NCBI GenBank assembly: GCA_014762495.1
Contig: JABURT010000070.1
Location: 18,638-82,637 of the forward strand
Direction: 5' to 3'
Length of the DNA: 64,000 bases
DNA from: Gammaproteobacteria bacterium
GTDB lineage: Bacteria; Pseudomonadota; Gammaproteobacteria; Thiohalospirales; Thiohalospiraceae
Shown: one piece after another, positions 9,879 through 18,440 of the stretch
Numbering within the stretch: position 1 is the stretch's first letter
Layout of the letters: each line of letters opens with the position of its first letter
The notes under the pieces: generated by a model
The model's input: the letters and a program-made list of their open reading frames with translations, nothing else
What the model was told of the DNA's origin: nothing
Database searches by the model: none
Made by a program: the position numbers and the translations under genes

Positions 9879-9898
9879 AAAGTGCGGGAAAACCCCGC
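9879..9898. other. Short GC-rich hairpin in the 9778-10072 intergenic gap
   Basis: The gap between the HD-GYP gene and the aminopeptidase gene contains GCGGG-aaaac-CCCGC, a five-base-pair stem, without a convincing run of T on either side. It may be a weak terminator or a regulatory hairpin. Nothing else in this gap looks like a gene. Confidence 0.25.
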
Positions 9899-10072
9899 GA
9901 AATGATGAGTATCGTGCACTTTTCAAAGTGCTCGAGGCCATCCTACATAAGCTGCCTAGCGCAGGTGCGAACCGTATGACATGTCTAAATTCGCGCATAG
10001 ATATAAGGGAACGGATTCAGTATGGGCCCTCATACGCAAACGGTTAGCCAACACCTTAAGGCCTTGTCACAC

Positions 10073-11101
10073 TCAGCTTGCGGACCTGAGCGTCTGCACA
10101 TAGGCCTCGACTCGTCGGTAAAACAGCTCCATGTCACCCTCGCTCGTTGCCAGCAAATCCTGAAGTTGCGGGATCAGTTGATTGTAGGTCGCCACCAGTG
10201 ACAGGTGGGCATTGTTCAAATCCTGCGCCATCCATCGATCATAACGATCATCCTCATAGCGCCTCTTGAAGGCCTGATAATCACGCTGTAACCGGGAAAA
10301 AATCGCCTGCTTGCGCATCGCCATCTCGGGCTCGGATAGATTTGAAAGGTAGAGTGCTTCGAGACGCTGACGTGTCGTTTGCAGGAGCTCATTGAAACGG
10401 ATGTCGAGTCGCTCATCCGCTAAATAAGACTCGTATTCTCCAGCCCGGCCCTGTCCGAGAAACCATCGCCTGACCCCCTCGCGGGCAACCACCTGGGCAA
10501 AGCCCTCATTGAGTTGCGTGTTGTCTTTTATATAGAGACGTTGATGCGCAAGTTCATGGATGATGACCTCGACGAAACGACCCTCATCCTTGTACAACAT
10601 CGTACTCAGCAGCGGATCACTAAACCAACCTAGTGTCGAATAGGCACTCGCGCCTGAGACCGCCACATCCATACCCTCATCCTTCAGGCCATCAGCGTAG
10701 GCCTGAGCATCGGCCTTGTCATAGTAACCTCGGTAGCTGGCGCAGCCGGCAAAGGGATAACACCAGTGCCTGGCCTGCAGTGAATAATGGGGCGCGGCAA
10801 TAACATTCCACACCACGTAACGACCGTCGACTCTAACAAAGTGACGATAGCTGCCGTTATCCGGCAGCGCCAATTCATTGCGAGCGAAGGCAATCACCTC
10901 GGTGGCCAGTTGCAACCTTTCGCGTACACCTTCGGCAAGGTCCGGATCCTGAATGACTTCCTCGATGGGCTCACGGTGTGACAACAGAGAAAGGTGGCCG
11001 CCTATGGCCTGAGAATAATAGGAAATACTGGTGCAGGCGCTAAGTACACTGGTAGTGGTGATCAGGAAAAGGAGTTTGAGTGATTTATCTACGATGATCA
11101 T
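10073..11101 (-). CDS. Predicted lipoprotein aminopeptidase (COG4324-like zinc peptidase)
   Basis: The 342-residue product has a lipoprotein signal peptide with lipobox LSAC (Cys23), so it is probably membrane-anchored. The zinc-protease motif HELAH lies at 182-186 and is followed by NEGFAQ at 198-203, whose glutamate is the likely third metal ligand. Segments such as GWFSDPLLSTML match the predicted aminopeptidase family PF10023, here recognised from memory. The substrate is unknown. The gene lies in the accessory block between mnmG and mnmE with no functionally linked neighbour. The ATG at 11101 has a weak upstream ribosome-binding site. Confidence 0.8.
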   Translation of the reverse strand: MIIVDKSLKLLFLITTTSVLSACTSISYYSQAIGGHLSLLSHREPIEEVIQDPDLAEGVRERLQLATEVIAFARNELALPDNGSYRHFVRVDGRYVVWNVIAAPHYSLQARHWCYPFAGCASYRGYYDKADAQAYADGLKDEGMDVAVSGASAYSTLGWFSDPLLSTMLYKDEGRFVEVIIHELAHQRLYIKDNTQLNEGFAQVVAREGVRRWFLGQGRAGEYESYLADERLDIRFNELLQTTRQRLEALYLSNLSEPEMAMRKQAIFSRLQRDYQAFKRRYEDDRYDRWMAQDLNNAHLSLVATYNQLIPQLQDLLATSEGDMELFYRRVEAYVQTLRSAS

Positions 11102-11140
11102 TTCTAGTTAACGTACAAAAACCATACGACTTCGTGAGGT

Positions 11141-12460
11141 TCAGAACATGATGAGATAAGAGGTGTGCGCCAGAGAATTCAAATTATTCTGGATAAAAAT
11201 TTGTTGAATGGTCCGCATAAATTCGGGGGCATGATTAATACCCCGAGAAAACTTGTGAAAGACATCGATGATAGTCTGGTCAATGAGTACCCGTTTATCT
11301 GTCTCGTTCATGTCTGACAATGCATCCCGCTTCGCCAGGAGTTGTGGGTGACTGTATACAAGAAACCTCAACATTGTGGTTTGCAGTATGAGCATATGCA
11401 CATACTCAGCAAGACTCATCTTGCTCAGAATATAGTAATTGGAATACAGAAAATTCTTCAGGTAATTCTCCAACGCAAGATCGAAACGTCGATTCAGTTC
11501 TGAATCTTGAACTGAGGCAAGCAATTGATACTTATCCAGCAAGGCCTGGGTTATCTCGTCCAGTGCCGCATCGTCCGACACATCATCATCACATAGTCCA
11601 ATGTCTTCGGTAATATCACATATCAACTGAGACAATGTACTGGTCTTGAAGTCAGCAGCCGCGCGAATACGCAAAATGACCCCCAGTAATTGCGCGCCAA
11701 AGGAGCGCGAGACATCATCCAGCCCCTGAAAACTTTGATGCAACTTTTGTATCTGTTGTTCTTGCGTGTATGCATCGAGAATTTGCTGATACTCCGTTTC
11801 CTGATACGTACTCCCTTTTTGACCAATCAAGGGGTCCAGCTTGTTGGCGACGAAAGCCAGTATGAACAGACGCGAGCGCAGTGGCAGATCTCGCAGTGAC
11901 AGATAGTTGAACATCATGTCGCGCACCGACCCGAAGTGTTTATAAAACGGCATGAGTGTATTCGCTGCGATATTTTGATTAATTGCGGCTTGTTTACGTG
12001 GGACCGAATCAATCGTAGTGTCCACTAATGCGAAGCTGTCGTCATCAAAGAGGCACAACCTGGCGACCTCTGGACAGGAGAGATATCCTGTTAGTTCCCA
12101 TTGATCACGATAGACAGACAATTGACGTGGATAGATGGCGCAGGTATTGGGCAGATAGGACTCACCGTAGTCCGCATGCAGACGGCATAGACCCTGAGTA
12201 TCCATGAGAGGACATGAGGCGGTTTCGTCCATCTCAATTTTATAAAGCTTTCCGCCAGCCTTGCTTGCCGAACGGTTCTTGCGAAATGACCTGTTCAGGA
12301 GATCCTTCCCATCCGCTGTCTCGCTCAATTTACCCTTAATCTTTTTATAATGCTCCTTATCGACGTGTATGTCCCAGCCCCTGCAGCAGGTGTTGATGCA
12401 TTCGCTTCCAACACATTGAAAATTCTGCATATATTTAAAGGTCTTGACCGTCTGAGCCAT
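11141..12460 (-). CDS. FliB-family lysine-N-methylase
   Basis: The 439-residue product begins MAQTVKTFKYMQNFQCVG and carries the Cys cluster C16/C21/C25/C26 (CVGSECINTCCRGW), then NTCAIYPR and LSCPEVARLC. These are hallmarks of FliB, the flagellin lysine-N-methylase that uses an iron-sulfur centre and SAM. The ATG at 12460 follows AGGAAAG at good spacing; a longer frame to 12523 lacks such a signal. No flagellin or other flagellar gene is in this window, so the target protein is unknown. The gene looks AT-richer than the flanking core genes, which with its position suggests horizontal acquisition. Confidence 0.85.
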   Translation of the reverse strand: MAQTVKTFKYMQNFQCVGSECINTCCRGWDIHVDKEHYKKIKGKLSETADGKDLLNRSFRKNRSASKAGGKLYKIEMDETASCPLMDTQGLCRLHADYGESYLPNTCAIYPRQLSVYRDQWELTGYLSCPEVARLCLFDDDSFALVDTTIDSVPRKQAAINQNIAANTLMPFYKHFGSVRDMMFNYLSLRDLPLRSRLFILAFVANKLDPLIGQKGSTYQETEYQQILDAYTQEQQIQKLHQSFQGLDDVSRSFGAQLLGVILRIRAAADFKTSTLSQLICDITEDIGLCDDDVSDDAALDEITQALLDKYQLLASVQDSELNRRFDLALENYLKNFLYSNYYILSKMSLAEYVHMLILQTTMLRFLVYSHPQLLAKRDALSDMNETDKRVLIDQTIIDVFHKFSRGINHAPEFMRTIQQIFIQNNLNSLAHTSYLIMF

Positions 12461-12689
12461 GGCAATCTTTCCTGTTGATAGCGGGCGGTGTGGAAAGTGG
12501 CGGTTGCGTCCATCATCGGGCAAGCCCCGTCCGATGGCAAGAGGTGGGCGGCACTGCTCATTTGGGAATAAAAAAAGGTCTCGAGAAACGTCCCAGAGGC
12601 ACTGATGGAAACAGGCCTAGCATTTGCGGTGGCCGGACAGACCTGTCGGTCCGTAAACCGACCAGCTTTTTACCGCGACCTTGCCTTAG

Positions 12690-14330
12690 CTAGGGAAGGT
12701 CCACTATCACCAATGCACTACTACCCGCAAGAATGGCGGTGCCTTCATCACGCGACAATATCATCTGCACCCCAGTTCCCGGAGAGGCCATGGGCGTAAC
12801 TGGAGTGGCCGGGGGAGGTGAAGCTAAACTGATATCATATGCCTCAATATCACCGGCCCGGTAGATATAGGCTGTGTTCCCATCATAGGAAAGTGCCATC
12901 GCATCTATCGTTCCACTCCCTGGAATTGTGGATTGAGAGTTATATCCTAAGCCACTGTCTTTATAAACATTGTAGCCAGATGCGATCACTGTCCCATCTC
13001 CATCCAGAGCAACCGGGTCCGCACTGGCACTAGAGAAGCTGATAAAGGAACGGTTCATCGAATCGTAGAAGCGTGGATCATAAGTGTCCGTCAGAAATAC
13101 CCTATCTCCCGTTGCGGAACCATAGACCTCTGGGGAACGCAGACCATTGTCCGGATATGTAAACAGGTTAGACGAGGCTTCCACAGTATTAGAAGCCGGG
13201 TCATAGAGGTAGAAGTCCCGAACGTAAGAGGTATTGTTATTAACCGCCATGATACGACCATCACTAGTGTGAGCCACTCGGTCCAAACAGGCATCGTATG
13301 ATGAGCAGTTCAATGTACCTGTGAAAGGTGTATATGCTTGAGTGGAACCCTGCAAGAGCATGGTATCGGGATTCACTTCATAAACAAAGTTGTCATTCTT
13401 AACCATGATCAGGGTAGAGCCGTCGGTCGAGAGAGCGACGTCAGCAATGGTAGTGCCGCTTAGTGATAGAGTCGTAGGTGTCGCATCCCAGCTAGAGCCA
13501 TTGTAAGTATATTTCTCCAAACGATTGTCGATGGCATTCACCGCATAGATTGCACGGCGCTCGTCGTCAAAAAGCACCTTGCGCGGTGGAGCGGAATTAT
13601 AGGCGATGGATGCGTCGGCATAGTTAGTCGTACTGATTACTTTCAAAGTGGCTGAGGAGGGAAAGTTCACAGAAGATCCACTAACGGTAACTTCGTAACC
13701 CTGCGGTTGTGCAAATAAGGAAGGTGTATCGACAGTAATAGTTGTATCGTTGACCACGGTAGCATTGGTACCGGGGGTTCCGCCAAAGCTGACTGTTGGG
13801 ATCGTAGTACCGAAATTGGTGAAGCCGCCGCCTCGAATGGTCACCGTCTGGGTCTGTCCCGAGACCGTGACATAAGGCGAAACCTGGCTCACGGCGGGTG
13901 TGCCGGCTTCCACGGTGTAAGTGACGGAGACGGAGTTAGTGTGACCACCCGATGTGATTGCGATACTGCCGGTGTGGGTGCCAATACCCAACACATCGGG
14001 ATCAGGGACCGGTACGGTAACGTAAATCTTTGTATCGTCACTGCTCAGCGTACAGGCAAGGTTCGCTTCGTTTCCGCCCGCACATGAACTGCTGGCTCCA
14101 AAATCGATGGCGTTACCTGAAGCAATGATATCGGGCACTGCGGCATTGGCTTCATTGGCCGTAATGGTCAGGGTCTTGCTAGCGGGCGCAGTACCGTCTA
14201 TCTGCGCGCTAAAACTGAGACTGCCGGGAGAGACGGAGAAGGGACCGCCTGATTCGCCGCCACAGGCACTCATTAAGACAGCGAAGGCGAGCAGTGATAT
14301 CGAACGAAGTATCGTCCTTGAAATATTCAT
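12690..14330 (-). CDS. Lipoprotein with IPT/TIG-like and beta-propeller-like regions
   Basis: The 546-residue product has a lipoprotein signal peptide ending in the lipobox-like MSAC, followed by GGESGG. An Ig-like region resembling choice-of-anchor folds follows (SPGSLSFSAQIDG, SKTLTITA). An IPT/TIG-like domain then begins at VSQVSPYVTVSGQTQTVTI. The C-terminal 300 residues contain repeated strands of the type DVALSTDGSTL and DAMALSYDGNTAYIY, suggesting a WD40/YVTN-like propeller. It is probably a surface or periplasmic binding protein of unknown partner. A perfect CRP-type palindrome lies about 90 bases upstream of the ATG. Confidence 0.8.
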   Translation of the reverse strand: MNISRTILRSISLLAFAVLMSACGGESGGPFSVSPGSLSFSAQIDGTAPASKTLTITANEANAAVPDIIASGNAIDFGASSSCAGGNEANLACTLSSDDTKIYVTVPVPDPDVLGIGTHTGSIAITSGGHTNSVSVTYTVEAGTPAVSQVSPYVTVSGQTQTVTIRGGGFTNFGTTIPTVSFGGTPGTNATVVNDTTITVDTPSLFAQPQGYEVTVSGSSVNFPSSATLKVISTTNYADASIAYNSAPPRKVLFDDERRAIYAVNAIDNRLEKYTYNGSSWDATPTTLSLSGTTIADVALSTDGSTLIMVKNDNFVYEVNPDTMLLQGSTQAYTPFTGTLNCSSYDACLDRVAHTSDGRIMAVNNNTSYVRDFYLYDPASNTVEASSNLFTYPDNGLRSPEVYGSATGDRVFLTDTYDPRFYDSMNRSFISFSSASADPVALDGDGTVIASGYNVYKDSGLGYNSQSTIPGSGTIDAMALSYDGNTAYIYRAGDIEAYDISLASPPPATPVTPMASPGTGVQMILSRDEGTAILAGSSALVIVDLP

Positions 14331-14411
14331 AATGGAAATTCTCGTGATCTACAGGATTTTTTTTGTTGTAGATAGAATATCCATATATCCAAGGTAGAAC
14401 CCGGCTAAATA

Positions 14412-14427
14412 TGTGATGCCAGTCACA
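14412..14427. promoter_or_regulatory. CRP/Vfr-type palindrome upstream of the 14330 lipoprotein gene
   Basis: TGTGATGCCAGTCACA is a perfect TGTGA-N6-TCACA palindrome, centred about 90 bases before the ATG of the minus-strand lipoprotein gene. A possible -10 (TATATG, 14387-14382 on the minus strand) would put the site near -44, roughly a class II activator position. The same motif occurs before the other two large lipoprotein genes. Confidence 0.6.
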
Positions 14428-14471
14428 ACGCTTCGACAGTCTAATTAGCCTTCAGCTAATCACACGCAGAG

Positions 14472-15821
14472 CTATTTACCAATACAGAAGCTTTCGAAGA
14501 TACGCCCCAGCAGGTCATCGGAGGTGAATTCGCCGGTGATCTCGGACAGGGCCTGCTGGGCCTGGCGCAACTCCTCGGCCACCAGTTCTCCCGCGCCAAA
14601 TTTGAGCTGCTCCCCGGCGGAGTTCACAAATCCTTCGGCGCGTCTCAGCGCATCGAGGTGACGCCGCCGGGCCATGATGCTGCCTTCCCCGGCGCTCTGG
14701 TAGCCCATGCAGGCCTTGAAGTGATCGCGCAGACGCTCCACGCCGTCGCCCAACTTGGCCGATAGCCAAAGGGTATGTGAGTCTTCGCTGACCTCCTCGC
14801 CCGCGGCATGACCAGAGAGATCGATCTTGTTGCGCACCAGCGTCATCCCAATCCCCTCGGGAAGGTTGTCCAGAAGAGACTGGTCTTCCTGTGTGATCCC
14901 TTGCTGGTCATCCACCACCAGCAGGATGCGATCGGCCTTAGCCATTTCATCCCGCGCGCGTTGGATCCCGATCCGCTCCACCTCGTCACTGCCCTCACGC
15001 AGGCCGGCGGTATCGATGATGTGCAGGGGCATCCCATCGATGTGGATCTGCTCACGCAGTACATCGCGGGTGGTCCCGGGGATATCGGTGACGATAGCCG
15101 ACTCGCGCCCGGCCAGGGCATTGAGCAGGCTCGACTTGCCGGCATTGGGGCGACCGGCGATCACCACGTTCATGCCCTCTCGCATCAGGCTGCCCTGTTG
15201 AGCATCGAGTAAGATCGTCTCAAGATCGCCAGTTATACTCGCCTGATCACGGGTGATCGTCTCATCAGCGAGGAAGTCGATCTCCTCCTCGGGAAAATCA
15301 ATGGCCGACTCGACATACATGCGCAGGTGAATCAATTGCTCCACCAGTTCATGGATACGGCGGGAAAAGTCGCCCTGCAGGGAGCGTAGGGCAGAGCGTG
15401 CCGCCTGCACCGAGGAGGCATCGATCAGATCGGCAATCGCCTCGGCCTGGGCCAGGTCCAGCTTGTCATTGAGAAAGGCACGCTGCGAAAACTCGCCCGG
15501 GGCGGCGAGGCGGGCACCCAGGGCCAGTACCCGTTCCAGCAACAGGTCCAGCACCACCGGACCGCCGTGGGCCTGAAGCTCGAGTACGTCTTCGCCGGTG
15601 AAGGAGTGGGGGGCAACGAACCAGAGGGCGATCCCTTCGTCCAGGACACCTTCATTTTCATCGAGAAAGGGAAGATATTCGGCACGACGGACCTCGGGCA
15701 GACGGCCCAGAACCTTGATGGCAATCTCCGCGCTAGCCGGTCCGGAGATGCGCACAATACCAACACCGCCCCGACCCGGCGGGGTGGCGATGGCGGCAAT
15801 GGTGTCGGTCTTGTTTTGCAT
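14472..15821 (-). CDS. mnmE: tRNA modification GTPase MnmE (TrmE)
   Basis: MnmE is the GTPase and formyl-folate-binding partner of MnmG in U34 tRNA modification. The 449-residue sequence starts [20 protein letters not shown]. It contains an inserted Ras-like G domain ([31 protein letters not shown]) and ends with the invariant FCIGK, whose cysteine is characteristic. Length is standard. It lies 39 bp downstream of yidC on the same strand. The usual neighbour mnmG is displaced to 2159-4054 by the accessory block. Confidence 0.97.
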   Translation of the reverse strand: MQNKTDTIAAIATPPGRGGVGIVRISGPASAEIAIKVLGRLPEVRRAEYLPFLDENEGVLDEGIALWFVAPHSFTGEDVLELQAHGGPVVLDLLLERVLALGARLAAPGEFSQRAFLNDKLDLAQAEAIADLIDASSVQAARSALRSLQGDFSRRIHELVEQLIHLRMYVESAIDFPEEEIDFLADETITRDQASITGDLETILLDAQQGSLMREGMNVVIAGRPNAGKSSLLNALAGRESAIVTDIPGTTRDVLREQIHIDGMPLHIIDTAGLREGSDEVERIGIQRARDEMAKADRILLVVDDQQGITQEDQSLLDNLPEGIGMTLVRNKIDLSGHAAGEEVSEDSHTLWLSAKLGDGVERLRDHFKACMGYQSAGEGSIMARRRHLDALRRAEGFVNSAGEQLKFGAGELVAEELRQAQQALSEITGEFTSDDLLGRIFESFCIGK

Positions 15822-15860
15822 CTCGGAATCAAACAGGGCGGAGATGACTCCGCCCTGAGT

Positions 15861-17543
15861 TTAGTGCCCGGCCTTCTCCACCTCTTTGGTGATGAAGTAC
15901 TGCTGAATGTTCTGCAGGATGCCGTTCACCGTCCAGTACAGGACCAGGCCGGCGGGGAAGAACAGGAACAGGACACTGACGAAGATCGGCATGAACATCA
16001 TGATCTTCTCCTGGATGGGATCGGTCGGTGCCGGGTTCAGCTTGAACTGGATGTACATACTGATGCCGTTGAGGATAGGCAGCACGAAATAGGGATCCTT
16101 GAGCGAGAGGTCTTTATACCAAAGGATCCAGTCGGCCTGACGTAGCTCGACCGATTCCAGCAGGACCCAGTAGAAGGCTATGAATATGGGCATCTGGATC
16201 AGGATGGGCAGGCAGCCACCGAAGGGATTGACCTTCTCCTTCTTCCACAGCTCCATCATGGCCTGTTGGAAGCCCTGCTTGTTATCGCCATAACGCTCCT
16301 TGAGCTGCTGGATACGCGGATTGAGTTTGCGCATCTTGGCCATGGAGTGAAAGCTCTTGGCCTGCAGGCGGTAGAAGACGGCCTTGATCAGGATGGTCAT
16401 GATGATAATGGCCCAGCCCCAGTTACCGACCCAACCGTGGATCCAGTCGAGTAACCAGAACAGCGGGTCGGCAATGATGGTGGTAAAGCCATAGTCGACC
16501 GTCAGGTGCAGATTGGGGGCCACCTCTTTGAGCAGGTCCTGGACCTTGGGACCGATAAACATCTCGTAGCCGAACTGCGTGCTTTCGCCGGCATTGAGCT
16601 TGTGTTGCTGGGTCTCGATCATGCCGATGGCATAGCGATCACCGTCCGCCTTCAGGCTGTAAAAGCGGTTGGTCTCGTCCTGCTCGGGGATCATGGCCAC
16701 CAGGAAGTAATGCTGGATCATCGCGGCCCAACCACCCTGCAAGGTGGTGTCCAGGTTGCGATCTTCCATGTCGCCAAAGTCATACTTTTCGTAACTAACA
16801 GCCTCGTCCTGAAGCTTGTTGAAACCGGAATAGACGGCACCGGTATAGACCGGCAGCATTCCCAGACCTGTCTGCATCTCGACTTCGGAGCGCTGCAGCT
16901 GACGGTACATATAGGCCTGCCAGGGCTGTGTTCCGGTGTTGGTGACTTCGTAACGCACATCCACCTGATAACTGCCGCGTTCGAAACGGTAGACCTTGTC
17001 CACCTTCACGCCACTGTCACCGGTCCAGCTCAGGACCACTTCAAGGGCATCCTCGCCCTCGCCAAGTTCGTACTCGGTTTTCTCGGTCTTGTATATGGCG
17101 TGGTGATCGGGCGCCTGGATATTACTCTTGGCCGGCGCCACCAGTCCGCTTTGTGCAATGAAGGTATCTTCCCCTTCGCCCATAAGGCGGAACGGGACGT
17201 CTGGCTTGTCGACGGAAACGGGGTATTGCGGTAACAGGGCCTGGCGAATATCGCCGCCGACGGTATCGATCTCGATATCCAGTACATCGGTATGGATATG
17301 TACGCGCTGGCGAGACTGCAGAGAATCTTCCACGATCTGGGCCGGAGTGTCGCCGCGAGTCTCCGGTGCCGCGGGTGCATCCTTGGCCGGTTCGGGGATA
17401 CCCTGGTTCTGAGCCGCCGATGTGGATTGTGTCTGGCTGACCTGGGTGGGCGACTGCGAGCCGTAATCGGCTTCCCACTGCTGATAAATTAATAAGAGTA
17501 TGAAGGCCAAGGCGGCCCACAAAAGCATATTCTTGAGTTCCAT
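15861..17543 (-). CDS. yidC: Membrane protein insertase YidC
   Basis: YidC inserts proteins into the inner membrane, alone or with SecYEG. The 560-residue protein has an N-terminal membrane helix (MELKNMLLWAALAFILLLIY), a low-complexity linker and a large periplasmic domain. A C-terminal five-helix core follows, with FNPFGGCLPILIQMPIFIAFYW-type segments and a final GLVLYWTVNGILQ. This is the proteobacterial long form. It starts three bases after the yidD stop, within the rpmH-rnpA-yidD-yidC-mnmE cluster. Confidence 0.97.
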   Translation of the reverse strand: MELKNMLLWAALAFILLLIYQQWEADYGSQSPTQVSQTQSTSAAQNQGIPEPAKDAPAAPETRGDTPAQIVEDSLQSRQRVHIHTDVLDIEIDTVGGDIRQALLPQYPVSVDKPDVPFRLMGEGEDTFIAQSGLVAPAKSNIQAPDHHAIYKTEKTEYELGEGEDALEVVLSWTGDSGVKVDKVYRFERGSYQVDVRYEVTNTGTQPWQAYMYRQLQRSEVEMQTGLGMLPVYTGAVYSGFNKLQDEAVSYEKYDFGDMEDRNLDTTLQGGWAAMIQHYFLVAMIPEQDETNRFYSLKADGDRYAIGMIETQQHKLNAGESTQFGYEMFIGPKVQDLLKEVAPNLHLTVDYGFTTIIADPLFWLLDWIHGWVGNWGWAIIIMTILIKAVFYRLQAKSFHSMAKMRKLNPRIQQLKERYGDNKQGFQQAMMELWKKEKVNPFGGCLPILIQMPIFIAFYWVLLESVELRQADWILWYKDLSLKDPYFVLPILNGISMYIQFKLNPAPTDPIQEKIMMFMPIFVSVLFLFFPAGLVLYWTVNGILQNIQQYFITKEVEKAGH

Positions 17544-17546
17544 GAT

Positions 17547-17768
17547 TTACTCTTTTTTGTCTGGAACGTGATCCACGCCACCCTCATGCCAGGGGTGACA
17601 ACGACTGATACGGCGTGTGGCCATCCACAGGCCACGCATTACACCGTGGCGCTCGACCGCGGTCTGGGCGTATTCCGAGCAGGTCGGATAGAACCGACAA
17701 TTATTACCGAGAAAGGGGCTGATTAGATAGCGATAGACGCCAATTAATTTGCTTACAATTGTGCGCAT
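17547..17768 (-). CDS. yidD: Membrane protein insertion efficiency factor YidD
   Basis: The small 73-residue protein contains GVYRYLISPFLGNNCRFYP, TCSEYA and CHPWHEGG, the complete YidD signature. YidD assists YidC-dependent membrane protein insertion. It overlaps the 3' end of rnpA by 16 bases and ends just before yidC, as is usual for this cluster. Confidence 0.95.
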   Translation of the reverse strand: MRTIVSKLIGVYRYLISPFLGNNCRFYPTCSEYAQTAVERHGVMRGLWMATRRISRCHPWHEGGVDHVPDKKE

Positions 17769-18118
17769 CGGCGGAGGATCCGTTGCCAGTGACGCTCGAG
17801 GCTCTGGCGGATTGCGAGATTGGGTTCTGACTTGATGCCGGCGCGGGCCATTACCACGATATCGAGCCCTTGTAGTTGTGTTTGATTCTGACGGAAGCTT
17901 TCCCGTATCTGGCGCTTAACGCGGTTGCGATCGACGGCCAGTTTGAGGTGTTTCTTGCTTATGGCCAGGCCCAGCCTGGCGTGCTCCATCGAATTGGGCT
18001 TGGCAAAAACGGTCAACATTGAATCCCCGGATCGAACGGCATCTTGAAAGACCCGTTTGAATTCGCCCGGCTTTAGCAGTCGCTTGTGCCGGGCGAAATC
18101 GCCAGTAAGCCCAATCAA
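17753..18118 (-). CDS. rnpA: Ribonuclease P protein component
   Basis: The 121-residue basic protein carries the RNase P protein signature (LGLAISKKHLKLAVDRNRVK, RQIRESFR). It assists the catalytic RNA in removing 5' leaders from pre-tRNAs. A TTG at 18118, six bases after the rpmH stop, is the only reasonable start that retains the conserved N-terminal RLLKPGEFKRVF. It overlaps yidD at its 3' end. Confidence 0.95.
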   Translation of the reverse strand: MIGLTGDFARHKRLLKPGEFKRVFQDAVRSGDSMLTVFAKPNSMEHARLGLAISKKHLKLAVDRNRVKRQIRESFRQNQTQLQGLDIVVMARAGIKSEPNLAIRQSLERHWQRILRRCAQL

Positions 18119-18124
18119 CTCGAC

Positions 18125-18259
18125 TTATGCAGACAGGCGCTTGCGGCCCTTGGCACGGCGACGCTTAAGCACAAGGCGACCGGCTTTGGTCTTCATGCGT
18201 GCACGAAAACCGTGGGTGCGCTTGCGCTTGAGATTACTGGGCTGGAATGTCCTCTTCAT
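18125..18259 (-). CDS. rpmH: 50S ribosomal protein L34
   Basis: The 44-residue product reads [20 protein letters not shown] and ends KGRKRLSA, a textbook L34. The frame remains open upstream to 18463, but the ATG at 18259 is fixed by the family. It is the first gene of the minus-strand cluster and is preceded by a strong sigma-70 promoter at 18312-18340. Confidence 0.98.
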   Translation of the reverse strand: MKRTFQPSNLKRKRTHGFRARMKTKAGRLVLKRRRAKGRKRLSA

Positions 18260-18311
18260 GACAATAATTTCCCGGAACTTGCAGTTAAAGACTGAAAAAA
18301 GCGAACCCGCA

Positions 18312-18340
18312 AATGTACTGGCGCATCCGCTTCCTGTCAA
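18312..18340 (-). promoter_or_regulatory. Sigma-70 promoter of rpmH
   Basis: On the minus strand a perfect -35 TTGACA (18340-18335) is followed after 17 bases by the -10 TACATT (18317-18312). It lies about 53 bases upstream of the rpmH ATG and should drive the rpmH-rnpA-yidD-yidC-mnmE cluster. Confidence 0.75.
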
Positions 18341-18361
18341 TAAGAAATGATTGAAAAAGGG

Positions 18362-18370
18362 TGTGGATAA
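18362..18370 (-). promoter_or_regulatory. DnaA box upstream of dnaA
   Basis: TGTGGATAA is the exact reverse complement of the consensus box TTATCCACA. It lies in the 18260-18440 gap between rpmH and dnaA, where DnaA commonly autoregulates its gene. It is also about 22 bases upstream of the rpmH -35 element. Confidence 0.75.
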
Positions 18371-18440
18371 CTTTTGCCCACAGCGGTAGACTCCTCGATC
18401 CAATTGCATTGCCCACACACCCAAGTAGAACGAGAACAAC

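Noticed and set aside
14444..14460. ATTAGC-cttca-GCTAAT as a terminator after mnmE.
   Set aside because: The six-pair stem is not followed by a T run on the minus strand, so it is a weak hairpin at best.
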